Shown: positions 25,243-36,354, numbered from the stretch's first letter. The stretch is 54,510 nt of DNA from Muribaculaceae bacterium (GCA_023664185.1 JAMPGA010000001.1:503246-557755); one strand, 5' to 3'. Program-made: numbers and translations. Notes: a model not told the origin generated them from the letters alone.

Positions 25243-27527
25243 TTAACGAGGATCTTTTCTACCTTATCGCCCTGGCGGCGGATCACGATCGATCCGGCGG
25301 CGGGGTTGCTGACGGGCTGACCCTGGAGGTTGAAGTATTCAACCGGGGCTTCCTCCTCGGCGGCTATTACGTCGTCAATGGCAGTGTTGGAGCCCGACAG
25401 AGTGAATTCCTTGGGACCCGAGAGACGCGAGTTGCCGTTGTAGAGCGATATGTCATACATCTGGCCGGGAGTGCCTTCGTAGAAGGGACCGGAGATGGTG
25501 AAGTTCTTTGAGTCGCCCTTGTTGAGGAATATGGGGCGCGAGTCGAGCTGAGCCAGCGGAGTGGTGGAGTTGCCTTTCTCGAATATGCGGGCCGAGATTG
25601 AGCCTGCAAAGTAGCCGAATGTTCCGGTGGCGGTGGCGTCGATCACGAGGTTGTCGATGTCGGTGCTTGTCATCGACCAGTTGGCAGAGGTCAGTGAGAT
25701 GAGGCCGGCGCTTGAACCGGAGTAGGTGGTGACGGTGACGTTGAGCGAACCCAGAGTCTTGCCATTGCCGTCGACGAGCACGAGTTCATAGTCGCCGTTG
25801 GGAACATTGTTGAGCCACTGTCCCGAGTAGTCCACAACACCGCTGCCGGGAGTGATGAGAGCGTTGTAGAGCTCGCCGGTGGCTACTATTGTGCCGTTGC
25901 TGAGCAGACGGGGTGTGAGCTGATACCAGATATCCTTTTCACCGTCGTAGGTGTAGGGGAGAGCCAGGCCGAAGAGCTTGTTGGAGTACATGGGCGAGTT
26001 GAGTTCCAGTGTGCCCCACTTGAGGTTGCCCGCAAGGATGGGCTCGAATGTCATGGTCGAGCTTGTGCGGGTTATCTCAAACGAGCCGGTGTCGAGGGTG
26101 ATGTGGTGGATGGGATAGTACTCGTTGTTGTAGAGTATGGTGAGCTCGCCGCGATAGTGGCCTTCAGCCAGACCGCTCATTATGAACGAAACGTTGCGGT
26201 ATCCGTTTCCGGGCTTCCAGTTTGAGCTGGCAGCATTGTAAGAACGGATGTACTCGTTGGTATCCCAGTTGTAGATGCGCAGAGCCAGACGGCCTGAGAA
26301 GTCATATGGGGTGTAGCTCATGAAGGGGCCGGGGAAGGTGGTGTTTGTGCCGCTGAAAGTGGCCGACAGGGGCTGGGTGCACATCACGTAAGGAGCAGGG
26401 AGCTCAGAGCCTTCCTTGGGTTTGCGGATATTTAGGATGATGGTCTGGTCGGTGTTGAAGCCGTCAGAGTTGCCGCCGATACCCTGTGTGCCGGGCACCA
26501 GACGGGTGAGGCGATAATAGCCGTCGCTGATACCGTTCCATCCCCAGTTGAAGTGGAACAGACCGTTGTTGTAACCGTCGCAAACGAAAGCGTGACCGCC
26601 CGATTCGCCGCGGCCTGAGTAATAAATGGGGCCTACACTGAAGAGCTGGTCGTAGATCATTTCGGCCCACTCTTCCGATGAATAGGCGGTGCGCACGGCC
26701 ATGCTTATGCTCTTGTCATATCCGAAATAGTCGCGGATGGCTGCCGGAACGGCTGAAGACTGTGCGCCGGATGCGTTGGTGCCGAAGTTCATGTCGACAC
26801 CAACGGCGCAGCCGTAAAGCAGAGTGGCCACGGCATTGCGCTCCTCGGCTGTGCCTGCTCCGTTGCGGTAGGTATTGAGCATCTTGTCCCATTCGAATGT
26901 GGTGTTGGCATAGTCGAATGAGAGGCGCTCAGTGCCCCAGCGGTAAGAGTGTGTGCCGATGCCCTTTTCGGGATAGTTGTGGTATTTGAGCACCTGAGCC
27001 ATGGCCACGGCCACGCAGCCTGCATAGGTGGCACGGCCGCCCGATCTGGGGCTGAGGTTGTTGTAGGGTGAGTCCTGATCCCACTTGGTGGTGCAGAGGG
27101 GCTCTATGGCGGGGTAGTTGGCGGCAGCAGGGGCCTCATAAGTGGTGGCACCCTGGCTGATGCCTGCCGAGATTTCGGCCTGATACTGGGAAAGCCACCA
27201 GCGGAAGTTGTCGGGGAGGTTGTTGAGATCGAGGTCGTTGTCGGAGTATCCCAGGAGGGGAGCTGCCACGTCGTCGGCCGATACCACAACGAAGCCGCGG
27301 CCTTCGCCGCGCGATATCACGTAGAGCGCGGGTTCGTCGGACTGAAGCTGATTGAGTGTGATGGAAGCCTCGACACGGGCGGGAGCTTTCATCTGGCTTA
27401 CGGCAGCGGGAGCCTCTTCCGAAGCGAGTGCTCTTCTCAGAGCCTCGGCCGGCGAGAGCGATTTGGCCTGCACTGCGCCGGTAGCGGCGAGTGTGGCGGC
27501 TGCAAGTGTAATGATGGTTTTCTTCAT
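25239..27527 (-). CDS. C10-family (streptopain-like) cysteine peptidase with a T9SS tail
   Basis: 762 residues. Signal peptide 1-21, a Spi-type propeptide (about 25-125), then the peptidase domain with catalytic Cys171 in TYAGCVAVAMAQ and His312 in GGHAFVCDGY, followed by FNWGWNG. The rest of the protein has Ig-like or beta-sandwich regions. The last 35 residues (VEYFNLQGQPVSNP to VEKILVK) are a classic type A sorting tail of T9SS. It would be exported and cut by PorU. It begins 33 bp after the GH97 stop, so it is probably co-transcribed with it. Confidence 0.92.
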   Translation of the reverse strand: MKKTIITLAAATLAATGAVQAKSLSPAEALRRALASEEAPAAVSQMKAPARVEASITLNQLQSDEPALYVISRGEGRGFVVVSADDVAAPLLGYSDNDLDLNNLPDNFRWWLSQYQAEISAGISQGATTYEAPAAANYPAIEPLCTTKWDQDSPYNNLSPRSGGRATYAGCVAVAMAQVLKYHNYPEKGIGTHSYRWGTERLSFDYANTTFEWDKMLNTYRNGAGTAEERNAVATLLYGCAVGVDMNFGTNASGAQSSAVPAAIRDYFGYDKSISMAVRTAYSSEEWAEMIYDQLFSVGPIYYSGRGESGGHAFVCDGYNNGLFHFNWGWNGISDGYYRLTRLVPGTQGIGGNSDGFNTDQTIILNIRKPKEGSELPAPYVMCTQPLSATFSGTNTTFPGPFMSYTPYDFSGRLALRIYNWDTNEYIRSYNAASSNWKPGNGYRNVSFIMSGLAEGHYRGELTILYNNEYYPIHHITLDTGSFEITRTSSTMTFEPILAGNLKWGTLELNSPMYSNKLFGLALPYTYDGEKDIWYQLTPRLLSNGTIVATGELYNALITPGSGVVDYSGQWLNNVPNGDYELVLVDGNGKTLGSLNVTVTTYSGSSAGLISLTSANWSMTSTDIDNLVIDATATGTFGYFAGSISARIFEKGNSTTPLAQLDSRPIFLNKGDSKNFTISGPFYEGTPGQMYDISLYNGNSRLSGPKEFTLSGSNTAIDDVIAAEEEAPVEYFNLQGQPVSNPAAGSIVIRRQGDKVEKILVK

Positions 27528-27560
27528 TTCTCTGATATTGTGACTTTTATATTTGTTTTA

Positions 27561-29810
<2,250 letters not shown>

Positions 29811-29842
29811 CTATATAACACACGTTTGCAATTTTTTACAAA

Positions 29843-29882
29843 TAAAAAGGCTCCGCCTGCACTTTGTGTGTGCTGGCGGAGC
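29843..29882 (-). terminator. Terminator of the inositol-phosphate synthase gene
   Basis: Stem GCTCCGCC/GGCGGAGC (29850-29857 with 29875-29882) with further inner pairing, followed on the minus strand by a T-rich run. Confidence 0.85.
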
Positions 29883-29908
29883 TGGATAAGTTGATGGGGG
29901 TGTGCTGA

Positions 29909-31237
29909 TTAGTCGATCTCCTCGTCGGCTTCGTAGCCGCCCATCTCGCGGATGGCGTTCTTCAGCATAGTGTACTGCTGGAAGAGGTGGTTGACGGGCA
30001 CTTCACCCTTGGTGTAGTCGTGCATGGGGCTCTTGAGGAAGAAGCTCAGGAAGCGCTGGATGCCGCTCTTGCCTGCGCGTGCAGCCAGGTCGCTGAGGAG
30101 CACGAGGTCGAGGCAGAGGGGAGCAGCGAGGATAGAGTCGCGGCAGAGGAAGTTGATCTTGATCTGCATGGGATAACCCATCCAGCCGAAGATGTCGATG
30201 TTGTCCCAGCCTTCCTTGTTGTCGTTGCGCGGGGGATAGTAGTTGATGCGCACTTTGTGGTAGTACTGAGTGTCTTCGTCGTTGCCGTGGCCATAGAGGT
30301 CGGGCTGCTTCTCGGGCACGAGGATAGACTCGAGTGTAGAGAGCTTAGAAACCTCTTTGGTGCGGAAGTTGGCGGGCTCGTCGAGCACGAGGCCGTCGCG
30401 GTTGCCCAGGATATTGGTTGAGAACCAGCCGCTCAGACCCAGGCAGCGTGTGCCGATGATGGGAGCGAAACCGCTCTTCACCAGAGTCTGGCCAGTCTTG
30501 AAATCCTTGCCGGCGATGGGCATGCCTGTCTTTTCGCTGAGTTCCCACATGGCGGGGATGTCGACGGTGGTGTTGGGGGCACCCATGATGAAGGGAGCGC
30601 CTTCCTGAAGTGCGGCATAAGCGTAGCACATTGAGGGGGCGATGTGCTCCTTGTCGTCGGCCTTCATGGCAGCCTCGAGAGCCTCGAGAGTGCCGTGGGT
30701 CTTCTCGTCAACGGGAACATAAACTTCGGTTGAAGCAGCCCAGAGTACTACCACGCGGTCTACACCGGTCTCTTTCTTGAAGTTGCGGATATCCTCGCGG
30801 AGCTGTTCGGCCATCTCCCAGCGGGTTTTGCCCACCATTACGTTGTCGCCAGTGAGGCGCTTGGCGTAGTTCTTGTCGAAGGCAGCCTTCATGGGCTTGA
30901 TCTTCTCGAGCTCGTCCTTAACGGGGTTGATGTCTTTTTCCTTGAGAACCTCTGCGTTTACAGCGCTCTCATAAGCGTTTGCGGGATATACGTCCCAAGC
31001 ACCGAACACGATGTCGTTGAGGTCGGCGATGGGTACGATTTCATTGTATTTGAGGTATTTCTTGTCTGCACCTTTGCCTACGCGGATCTTGTCGTACTGA
31101 GTCATTGATCCTACGGGCTTTGTGAGGCCCTTGCGAGCCATCAGGACGCCGGTCATGAATGTAGTTGTGACGGCGCCGAGACCTACTACGAGTACGCCAA
31201 GCTTGCCAGTGGCGGGTTTTACGGTAGTGTTACTCAT
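29909..31237 (-). CDS. Myo-inositol-1-phosphate synthase
   Basis: 442 residues from the ATG at 31237. The Rossmann start is GKLGVLVVGLGAVTTTFMTGV, and the conserved MIPS segments NFLCRDSILAAPLCLDLVLLSDLAARAG (read across adjacent blocks) and GVLMARKGL are present. It isomerises glucose-6-phosphate to inositol-1-phosphate using NAD. In gut Bacteroidetes this enzyme feeds inositol phospholipids. The usual partner genes for inositol lipid synthesis are not in this window. It has its own promoter and terminator, so it is a single-gene unit. Confidence 0.95.
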   Translation of the reverse strand: MSNTTVKPATGKLGVLVVGLGAVTTTFMTGVLMARKGLTKPVGSMTQYDKIRVGKGADKKYLKYNEIVPIADLNDIVFGAWDVYPANAYESAVNAEVLKEKDINPVKDELEKIKPMKAAFDKNYAKRLTGDNVMVGKTRWEMAEQLREDIRNFKKETGVDRVVVLWAASTEVYVPVDEKTHGTLEALEAAMKADDKEHIAPSMCYAYAALQEGAPFIMGAPNTTVDIPAMWELSEKTGMPIAGKDFKTGQTLVKSGFAPIIGTRCLGLSGWFSTNILGNRDGLVLDEPANFRTKEVSKLSTLESILVPEKQPDLYGHGNDEDTQYYHKVRINYYPPRNDNKEGWDNIDIFGWMGYPMQIKINFLCRDSILAAPLCLDLVLLSDLAARAGKSGIQRFLSFFLKSPMHDYTKGEVPVNHLFQQYTMLKNAIREMGGYEADEEID

Positions 31238-31343
31238 GATTTTAGTGATACTGTAGTGTGTGAATGATTGTTGTCGTGATAGTTGGTGACGCCTCACACC
31301 ACGAGCTTTGGGGGCTGCGGATGCGGACGCAATTAGGGCTCAC

Positions 31344-31376
31344 ACTTTTGGCGGAGCTTATTTTGCCGTCAAAAGT
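31344..31376. promoter_or_regulatory. Inverted repeat overlapping the inositol-phosphate synthase promoter
   Basis: ACTTTTG (31344-31350) and CAAAAGT (31370-31376) with inner GGC/GCC form a palindrome. The right arm overlaps the predicted -7 box, so a repressor site or a leader hairpin is possible. Confidence 0.45.
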
Positions 31377-31377
31377 A
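31370..31377 (-). promoter_or_regulatory. Predicted promoter of the inositol-phosphate synthase gene (-7 box)
   Basis: TACTTTTG on the minus strand, in the 298-bp gap between this gene and the gldE-like gene. The -33 element is not clear. The leader would be about 129 nt. Confidence 0.5.
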
Positions 31378-31410
31378 ATGCTAATTTTTGAAATGTAAAA
31401 TTATTTTTAT

Positions 31411-31437
31411 TTAAAAATTCACCTATATTTGTGAATT
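31411..31437 (-). terminator. Possible terminator of the gldE-like gene
   Basis: AATTCAC (31416-31422) pairs with GTGAATT (31431-31437), followed on the minus strand by TTTTTAAA. The stem is short and AT-rich. The stretch from here to 31535 also holds GTTAACAC/GTGTTAAC (31461 and 31509), of unknown meaning. Confidence 0.5.
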
Positions 31438-31535
31438 TATGTGTAAAACGGCATGTAATAGTTAACACAGGTTAATTTTTGCCGATATACGGACTCAATA
31501 ATTAAATAGTGTTAACGTGGTAGTGCCGCTATTTT

Positions 31536-32810
31536 TCACTCTTCTGCCTGGGCTCGCTCTATGCGGATAAGATCCAGGCGCGTGGAGGAGCGCTGGAGTA
31601 TGGTGAACTTGAGTCCGTCGATCTCGACGGTCTCGTCGGTCTGCGGCAGGGTGCCGGTGGAGTGCATGATATAGCCCGCCAGTGTCTGGTATTCATCTTC
31701 TTCGGGGATGTCGAGGCGGAAGTCGTCGCGCAGGGTGCGCACCTCTATACGGCCAGAAAACTCGTAGACACCGGGGCTCACCTCACTGGCTGTGAGGGCG
31801 TTCTTGTCGTGCTCGTCCTGGATGTCGCCGAAGATCTCTTCCACCAGGTCCTCGAGTGTCACCAGTCCGGCTGTACCGCCAAACTCGTCGACCACCAGAG
31901 CCATGGAGCGTTTTTCGGTGAGCAGACGGCGCATCATGGTGTTGGCCAGGAGGGTCTCGGGGGCATAGAGCACCTCTTTTATATGTTGTTTCCAGTCGGC
32001 CTCGGGGTCAAACAGCTCGGAGACGTGGACATAGCCTATCACATTGTCTATATCACCTCTGTAAACCAGTATCTTGCTGCGGCCTGTGGATGTGAACAGC
32101 TCGGAGAGCTGCTGGCGGGTGGCTTCATCGATATCGACGGCCACGAGCTCGTTGCGAGGAGCCATGCAGTCGCGCAGCTGTGTCGACGAGAAGTCGAGCG
32201 CGTTGTGGAAGATCTTTACTTCTTTCTCTACCTGCACCTCTTCGGGGTTCTCGAGGTCATCGATTTTATCTTCAAGATAGTCGTTGAGCTCGTTTATGTT
32301 GAGCACACCCAGGCGCGTGTCGGCGGCTTTTATGCCCGCTATCCTCATGAGAAATTTCGACAGCCATGATGTGAAGGCTGATACCGGCCAGAGTATCAGA
32401 TAGAAAAGATAGACGGGAATAGCAAAAATCTTCAGCGATGTGTTGGGGTTGATGCGGAAGATGGATTTGGGTATGAACTCGCCGGTGAAGAGTATGATAA
32501 GGGTGGATATTATGGTCTGCAGCAGCAGTATCACGGCCTGATTGTCGGAGATATGTGTCTCTATCCAGGGCTCGATCAGGGCGGCTGCTCCCATGCCGTA
32601 GATGACGAGCATTATATTGTTGCCCACGAGGATGGTGGAGATGAAAAATTCCTGGTGGGAATAGTAGAGCGAGATGATGCGGTTTATGAGGCCGTCGCGC
32701 GAGGAGTCGAGGCCTATGCGCACGCGGTCGGCGGTGATGAAGGCTATCTCGACACCCGAGAAGAGGGCCGAGAAGAGCAGGGATATTACTGTGAGAAGAA
32801 TCCAGAACAC
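31536..32810 (-). CDS. CorC/HlyC-type membrane protein with CBS domains (GldE-like)
   Basis: About 424 residues from the proposed GTG at 32810; an open frame to 32978 lies inside lptC. Three to four transmembrane segments (VFWILLTVISLLFSALFSGVEIAF onward) form the CNNM/DUF21 domain. Two CBS domains follow (LRDCMAPRNELVAVDI; LVVDEFGGTAGLVTLEDLVEEIFGDI), then the CorC_HlyC domain. In Bacteroidetes this architecture is named GldE and is essential for gliding in Flavobacterium; here it is more likely an ion-transport or envelope protein. The start is uncertain because no ATG lies between the lptC stop and the first helix. Confidence 0.85.
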   Translation of the reverse strand: MFWILLTVISLLFSALFSGVEIAFITADRVRIGLDSSRDGLINRIISLYYSHQEFFISTILVGNNIMLVIYGMGAAALIEPWIETHISDNQAVILLLQTIISTLIILFTGEFIPKSIFRINPNTSLKIFAIPVYLFYLILWPVSAFTSWLSKFLMRIAGIKAADTRLGVLNINELNDYLEDKIDDLENPEEVQVEKEVKIFHNALDFSSTQLRDCMAPRNELVAVDIDEATRQQLSELFTSTGRSKILVYRGDIDNVIGYVHVSELFDPEADWKQHIKEVLYAPETLLANTMMRRLLTEKRSMALVVDEFGGTAGLVTLEDLVEEIFGDIQDEHDKNALTASEVSPGVYEFSGRIEVRTLRDDFRLDIPEEDEYQTLAGYIMHSTGTLPQTDETVEIDGLKFTILQRSSTRLDLIRIERAQAEE

Positions 32811-32829
32811 AGGGGAGATGATTATAGAT

Positions 32830-33468
32830 TTATGTATTGGCTGTGGAGTCGGGCGTCTCCGGCTGGGTGGCCTCTGGTTCTTGCTGGCGGGTGGAGGTGC
32901 CACGCTTGAACTCTGAGGCCGGGAATATGCCCGACACGCGGCGTATGGTGTAGCGTGTGAGGCGCTCGTCGGAGTCAAACCCGTAGCCTTCGAGCACCCT
33001 ATCGGAGCGCTCTATGTGGATGAAAGAGTCGGAGTAGAGCTTGTGTTGGCGCTGATCCCAGAATAGCTGTTCGGTGAGAAATTTCTCGCCTTGCATGTTT
33101 GAGATGCTCACGCTGCCGTCGAGACGCCACAGTTGCTTGTTTTTGAAATAGATGGCCGAGTCGGCATGCACCGTGGCGTCGCGCTGAAACAGGTCGTTGA
33201 ACTTTTCCATGTCCAGCCCCTCGGGAAAATTCCAGTAGGGTTCCTTCTCGTCGTCATACACATACCAGATGGGGGTGTTGATCTTGTATCTCACCACGCC
33301 CGAGTCGGATATGAGTGTCTCCACATCGCGTGTGGTCATGGTCGGGGTCGACACAGGGATGTCTCCGGTCGTGGCCACTGGATTGTCCTGCTTACAGCCG
33401 GATATCACACAGGCTGCTGAGGCAATAAGGACGGCGGCAGCTGCCGGGAGAGTTCTCAGGCCTGACAT
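32830..33468 (-). CDS. lptC: LPS export protein LptC (lipoprotein form)
   Basis: 212 residues from the ATG at 33468, which shares a base with the stop of the upstream barrel gene (TGATG). The N-terminus ends in the lipobox VISGCKQD. The body contains MTTRDVETLISDSGVVRYKINTP and the YYF/VHADSAIYFKNKQLWRLDGSV repeats of the OstA-like LptC fold, with the QLFWDQRQHKLYSD segment typical of Bacteroidetes LptC. It would carry LPS across the periplasm. Confidence 0.9.
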   Translation of the reverse strand: MSGLRTLPAAAAVLIASAACVISGCKQDNPVATTGDIPVSTPTMTTRDVETLISDSGVVRYKINTPIWYVYDDEKEPYWNFPEGLDMEKFNDLFQRDATVHADSAIYFKNKQLWRLDGSVSISNMQGEKFLTEQLFWDQRQHKLYSDSFIHIERSDRVLEGYGFDSDERLTRYTIRRVSGIFPASEFKRGTSTRQQEPEATQPETPDSTANT

Positions 33469-34727
33469 CAGCGCAGTTTGTTGCGGAAGAACCACACCTG
33501 GTTGAAGTTGACACCCAGGGTGATGTTGAAATACTGCTCTTTGAGCATGGGCATGGGAGTGGCGCGGCGGTTGCGGTATTCAAAGCCCAGGTTGACCACG
33601 GTCTTGGTGGACACTGTCGGGAAGCCGAAGCCACAGGATATGGCGTAGTCTCTCACATGGTTTTCGCCCACCATTATGTAGTCGCGGTTGTAGTAAGCAC
33701 CGGCGCGATAGGCGATGCGGCGCAGATAGCCGCCTCGCGGATTGGGGGTGTAGCTGATGCCGGCGCCCACTTTCCAGCGGTTGGCCAGACGTGTGGCCGA
33801 GAAGTTTTCGAGCTGGGTGTATTTAGCTTTGCCCCAGGGCTGATATGTAAAGTCGATCTCGCCGTGGAAGCGGTCTGCATGATCGTAGGCCAAGCCTATG
33901 CCATAGCTTGAGGCAAGTTCGAAGCGGTGGTGCAGGTCGATGACGCCGGGGGCGATGGTATCGGCACCCGCGCCCGACGACTGGAGATATTTGAGCACGT
34001 AGGTCTTGCCCAGCAGCGACTTGCCCGGCTCGTAGGTGACACCCAGCGTGACGGAGTTTAGGCGGTTGATGCGCTGGGTGTATTGGGCTCCGAAGCGGAA
34101 GTGATAGTCTCTTATCTCCATAACCTGCTCAAACACTGCGCTCTGCCCCATGTTTGACGATGCGAAGACGTCGTTGGTGATGTTGCCGAAGATATATGAC
34201 ACGTTGAAGCCGATAGAGAGACCTTTGACGGGCTGCCATCCGGTGCCCACATAGAGCTGGTTGATGCCGCCGTTGCCCTGGTGTGAGGCAGCTCCGTTTT
34301 CGATGCCCGAGCCAAACGAATAGCCCACAGAAGAGTAGGGCACCAGGCCGGCGCTGAAGCCCACGGTGCGGCTCAGGGGCGCCTGCAGGGTGATGTAGTC
34401 TATGCCTCCGCCCCAGTCGCGCTGGCTGCCCGAGTCGTCGTTGCGCCAGAAGAGCGTGGCGTCGGCACCGATGTCAAAGAGGAATGTGAGGGTGTCCATG
34501 GCTGCGTATGATGCAGGGTTCATGGCGTTGATCTGGCGCCCGGAGTGCATGGCATATCCGGTGGAGCCCATCTGGCGCTGAGCCGAAGTGGCATTGTCGC
34601 CCAGGATGCCGTAGCCATATTTGGAGTATGGGCTGGAGGTCATCTGAGCCGACGATGTGAAGGCCAGGGTCAGAAGTATGGATATCAGTGCCGACAGGCG
34701 CAGGGTGGTGTGATGTCTATGGTTCAT
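33468..34727 (-). CDS. Outer-membrane beta-barrel protein
   Basis: 419 residues with a signal peptide (about 1-27) and alternating strand patterns throughout (YGYGILGDNATSAQRQMGSTG, NPASYAAMDTLTFLFDIG, YITLQAPLSRTVGFSAG, and more), ending in YFNITLGVNFNQVWFFRNKLR. The N-terminal ASYSKYGYG-like start resembles FadL/OMPP1-type barrels of Bacteroidetes. Its cargo is unknown. It overlaps coaX by 11 bp and lptC by one base, so it is embedded in an envelope operon. Confidence 0.8.
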   Translation of the reverse strand: MNHRHHTTLRLSALISILLTLAFTSSAQMTSSPYSKYGYGILGDNATSAQRQMGSTGYAMHSGRQINAMNPASYAAMDTLTFLFDIGADATLFWRNDDSGSQRDWGGGIDYITLQAPLSRTVGFSAGLVPYSSVGYSFGSGIENGAASHQGNGGINQLYVGTGWQPVKGLSIGFNVSYIFGNITNDVFASSNMGQSAVFEQVMEIRDYHFRFGAQYTQRINRLNSVTLGVTYEPGKSLLGKTYVLKYLQSSGAGADTIAPGVIDLHHRFELASSYGIGLAYDHADRFHGEIDFTYQPWGKAKYTQLENFSATRLANRWKVGAGISYTPNPRGGYLRRIAYRAGAYYNRDYIMVGENHVRDYAISCGFGFPTVSTKTVVNLGFEYRNRRATPMPMLKEQYFNITLGVNFNQVWFFRNKLR

Positions 34728-35457
34728 TGTAGATGAGTATTCTGTTGAGGCCCTTTGAGACGAGGTGGTCGTCTACATAAACGGGAAACTGACACACAGA
34801 GGCCAGGTGGTGTCCGCATCCTCCCCCCAGCACTATCACGGTGTCTTCGGGCAGGCGCGAGCGGTAGAACTCGATGCTTGCCCTGACGGCATCGACGGCT
34901 CCGCGGGCTATGGCTCCGCGGGTGTCGCGCCCGAAGAGCTCGCTTCCCAGAGCCTTCATGGGCGAGGGGAAGGGCACCAGCGGGAGGCGTGCGGTAAACT
35001 CGTGGAGGGCACGCAGGTTCATGGTGATTCCGGGGGCTATGTTGCCGCCGCAATACACTCCTTCGGGGCTCACGAGGTCGTAGGTTACGGCTGTGCCGGC
35101 GTCGACCACGAGGATGGGATGGCCGCGATGATCTGCCCAAGCCCCGACAGCGGCCGCCACACGGTCGGCTCCCAGGGTCTGGGGTGTGTCATAGTCGATG
35201 CGCAGAGGTATTGGGGTCTCCGGACCCAGACGCAGGGTGTGCGGGCATATGTGGCGCAGATGGCACACCACGGCAAGGTCTTCGCGCGTCACAGAGCAGT
35301 AGATGGCGCCTGCGAGCGCGGCGTGTCCCTCAATAAAACGGCTTATGCCTTCGGGCTTGAGAGCCGGTTCCATGCGGAAGTCGAGCAGACGTGTATCATC
35401 CCAGAGTGCCATCTTGGCCTCCGAGTTGCCCTGGTCGATTGTGAGATATAGAGCCAC
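34717..35457 (-). CDS. coaX: Type III pantothenate kinase
   Basis: 246 residues. The ASKHA motifs are ITIDQGNSEAKMALW (phosphate 1), TLGADRVAAAVGA and VVDAGTAVTYDLV (phosphate 2), and VIVLGGGCGHHL (adenosine). It performs the first step of coenzyme A synthesis. The 3' end overlaps the outer-membrane barrel gene by 11 bp. Confidence 0.95.
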   Translation of the reverse strand: MALYLTIDQGNSEAKMALWDDTRLLDFRMEPALKPEGISRFIEGHAALAGAIYCSVTREDLAVVCHLRHICPHTLRLGPETPIPLRIDYDTPQTLGADRVAAAVGAWADHRGHPILVVDAGTAVTYDLVSPEGVYCGGNIAPGITMNLRALHEFTARLPLVPFPSPMKALGSELFGRDTRGAIARGAVDAVRASIEFYRSRLPEDTVIVLGGGCGHHLASVCQFPVYVDDHLVSKGLNRILIYNEP

Positions 35458-35524
35458 TGTGCTGACTGTAAGTGTGAGTTTTGACCCACAAAAATAGTAA
35501 TTAACTCTTAAAGTTCAGAAAAAT

Positions 35525-35938
35525 TCAGAATTTTTCACGTTTGGAGCTTTTCTTTTCGGGCTCTTTCCGGGCTTTTTCGCGCGGAATCATCACGGAAGTG
35601 TAGAGTGTGAGCACACCTCCTGCCATGGTGAAGGCGAGCCAGTCGTTGCCGGTGTGGGGCATGATTATGAAGACCGCACCGGCCACAAAGACCAGAGCCG
35701 TCCATATCTCCATACGGGCCAGGCGCCTGAGGCGCAGAGGTGCGTCTTTGGCCACAGGGGTCATGATGCGGGCTGCCAGCACCAGAGCGGCACCGGCGGC
35801 ATAGAGCCACCCAAACCAGCTGCCTCCCAGACGGAGCAATGGCAGGGCGGAGGCTGCCATGATGGCAAGAAGCCCTACGGAGGCAAGTATCTGCGATAGA
35901 TTGAAGCGTGAAGTGGTAGTCATGAGTCGGGTTTTCAT
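35525..35938 (-). CDS. Four-helix membrane protein of unknown function
   Basis: 137 residues with four hydrophobic helices (LASVGLLAIMAASALPLL, WFGWLYAAGAALVLAARI, IWTALVFVAGAVFIIM, WLAFTMAGGVLTLYTSVMI) and a lysine-rich C-terminus (ARKEPEKKSSKREKF). No enzyme motif is visible. The ATG overlaps the ftsB-like stop (ATGA). Confidence 0.75.
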   Translation of the reverse strand: MKTRLMTTTSRFNLSQILASVGLLAIMAASALPLLRLGGSWFGWLYAAGAALVLAARIMTPVAKDAPLRLRRLARMEIWTALVFVAGAVFIIMPHTGNDWLAFTMAGGVLTLYTSVMIPREKARKEPEKKSSKREKF

Positions 35939-36225
35939 TCAAATACATATACATCCTCGTCGGGATGCTGCATGTGATATTGTTCGCGCACAATGCGCTC
36001 CATGGTCTCCTTGTCGGTGTCGAGCGAGCGGTTGAGCGAGCGGTAATATTCAAGAGTGTCGGTGGCGTCCTTGATGCGCACGTTCAGCTCGTCGATGCGC
36101 TGCTCCTGACCCACGGTGCGCAGCAGTGAGTTTTCGTTGAAAAACAACACCAGTGCGCCCACCACGATGGCGGCGAGCAGCGTGAGCGACAGATATCGGT
36201 GACACCAGTTGAAGAAGTCTTTCAT
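35935..36225 (-). CDS. Septum formation initiator family protein (FtsB/DivIC-like)
   Basis: 96 residues: a short cytoplasmic N-terminus, one transmembrane helix (LLAAIVVGALVLFF), then a coiled coil (QRIDELNVRIKDATDTLEYY) and the ERIVREQYHMQHPDEDVYVF end typical of the family. It would join the FtsQ/FtsL divisome complex in the periplasm. It is the first gene of the operon. Confidence 0.92.
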   Translation of the reverse strand: MKDFFNWCHRYLSLTLLAAIVVGALVLFFNENSLLRTVGQEQRIDELNVRIKDATDTLEYYRSLNRSLDTDKETMERIVREQYHMQHPDEDVYVFE

Positions 36226-36256
36226 ATTCGGTGATGAGGGATGAGATTGAGAAATG

Positions 36257-36288
36257 CAAAATTACTTCTTTTTCCTCTGACTGACAAA
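36257..36288 (-). promoter_or_regulatory. Promoter of the ftsB-like operon
   Basis: On the minus strand TTTG (36288-36285), 20 bp, TAATTTTG (36264-36257). The start would be near 36253, 28 nt before the ATG. It is back to back with the aroK promoter. Confidence 0.8.
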
Positions 36289-36314
36289 CTTGTTGCAGAA
36301 TGATGATCCGAAAA

Positions 36315-36346
36315 TTTGTCCTTTAGGATATTTTCGGCTATTTTTG
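36315..36346 (+). promoter_or_regulatory. Promoter of aroK
   Basis: TTTG at 36315-36318, 20 bp, TATTTTTG at 36339-36346. The start would be near 36350, only about 5 nt before the ATG. Confidence 0.8.
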
Positions 36347-36354
36347 CAGTTAAT

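Noticed and set aside
32811..32978. Longer N-terminus for the gldE-like protein
   Set aside because: The extra 56 codons lie inside lptC and have low-complexity Pro/Ser/Arg composition; the membrane domain begins at the GTG.
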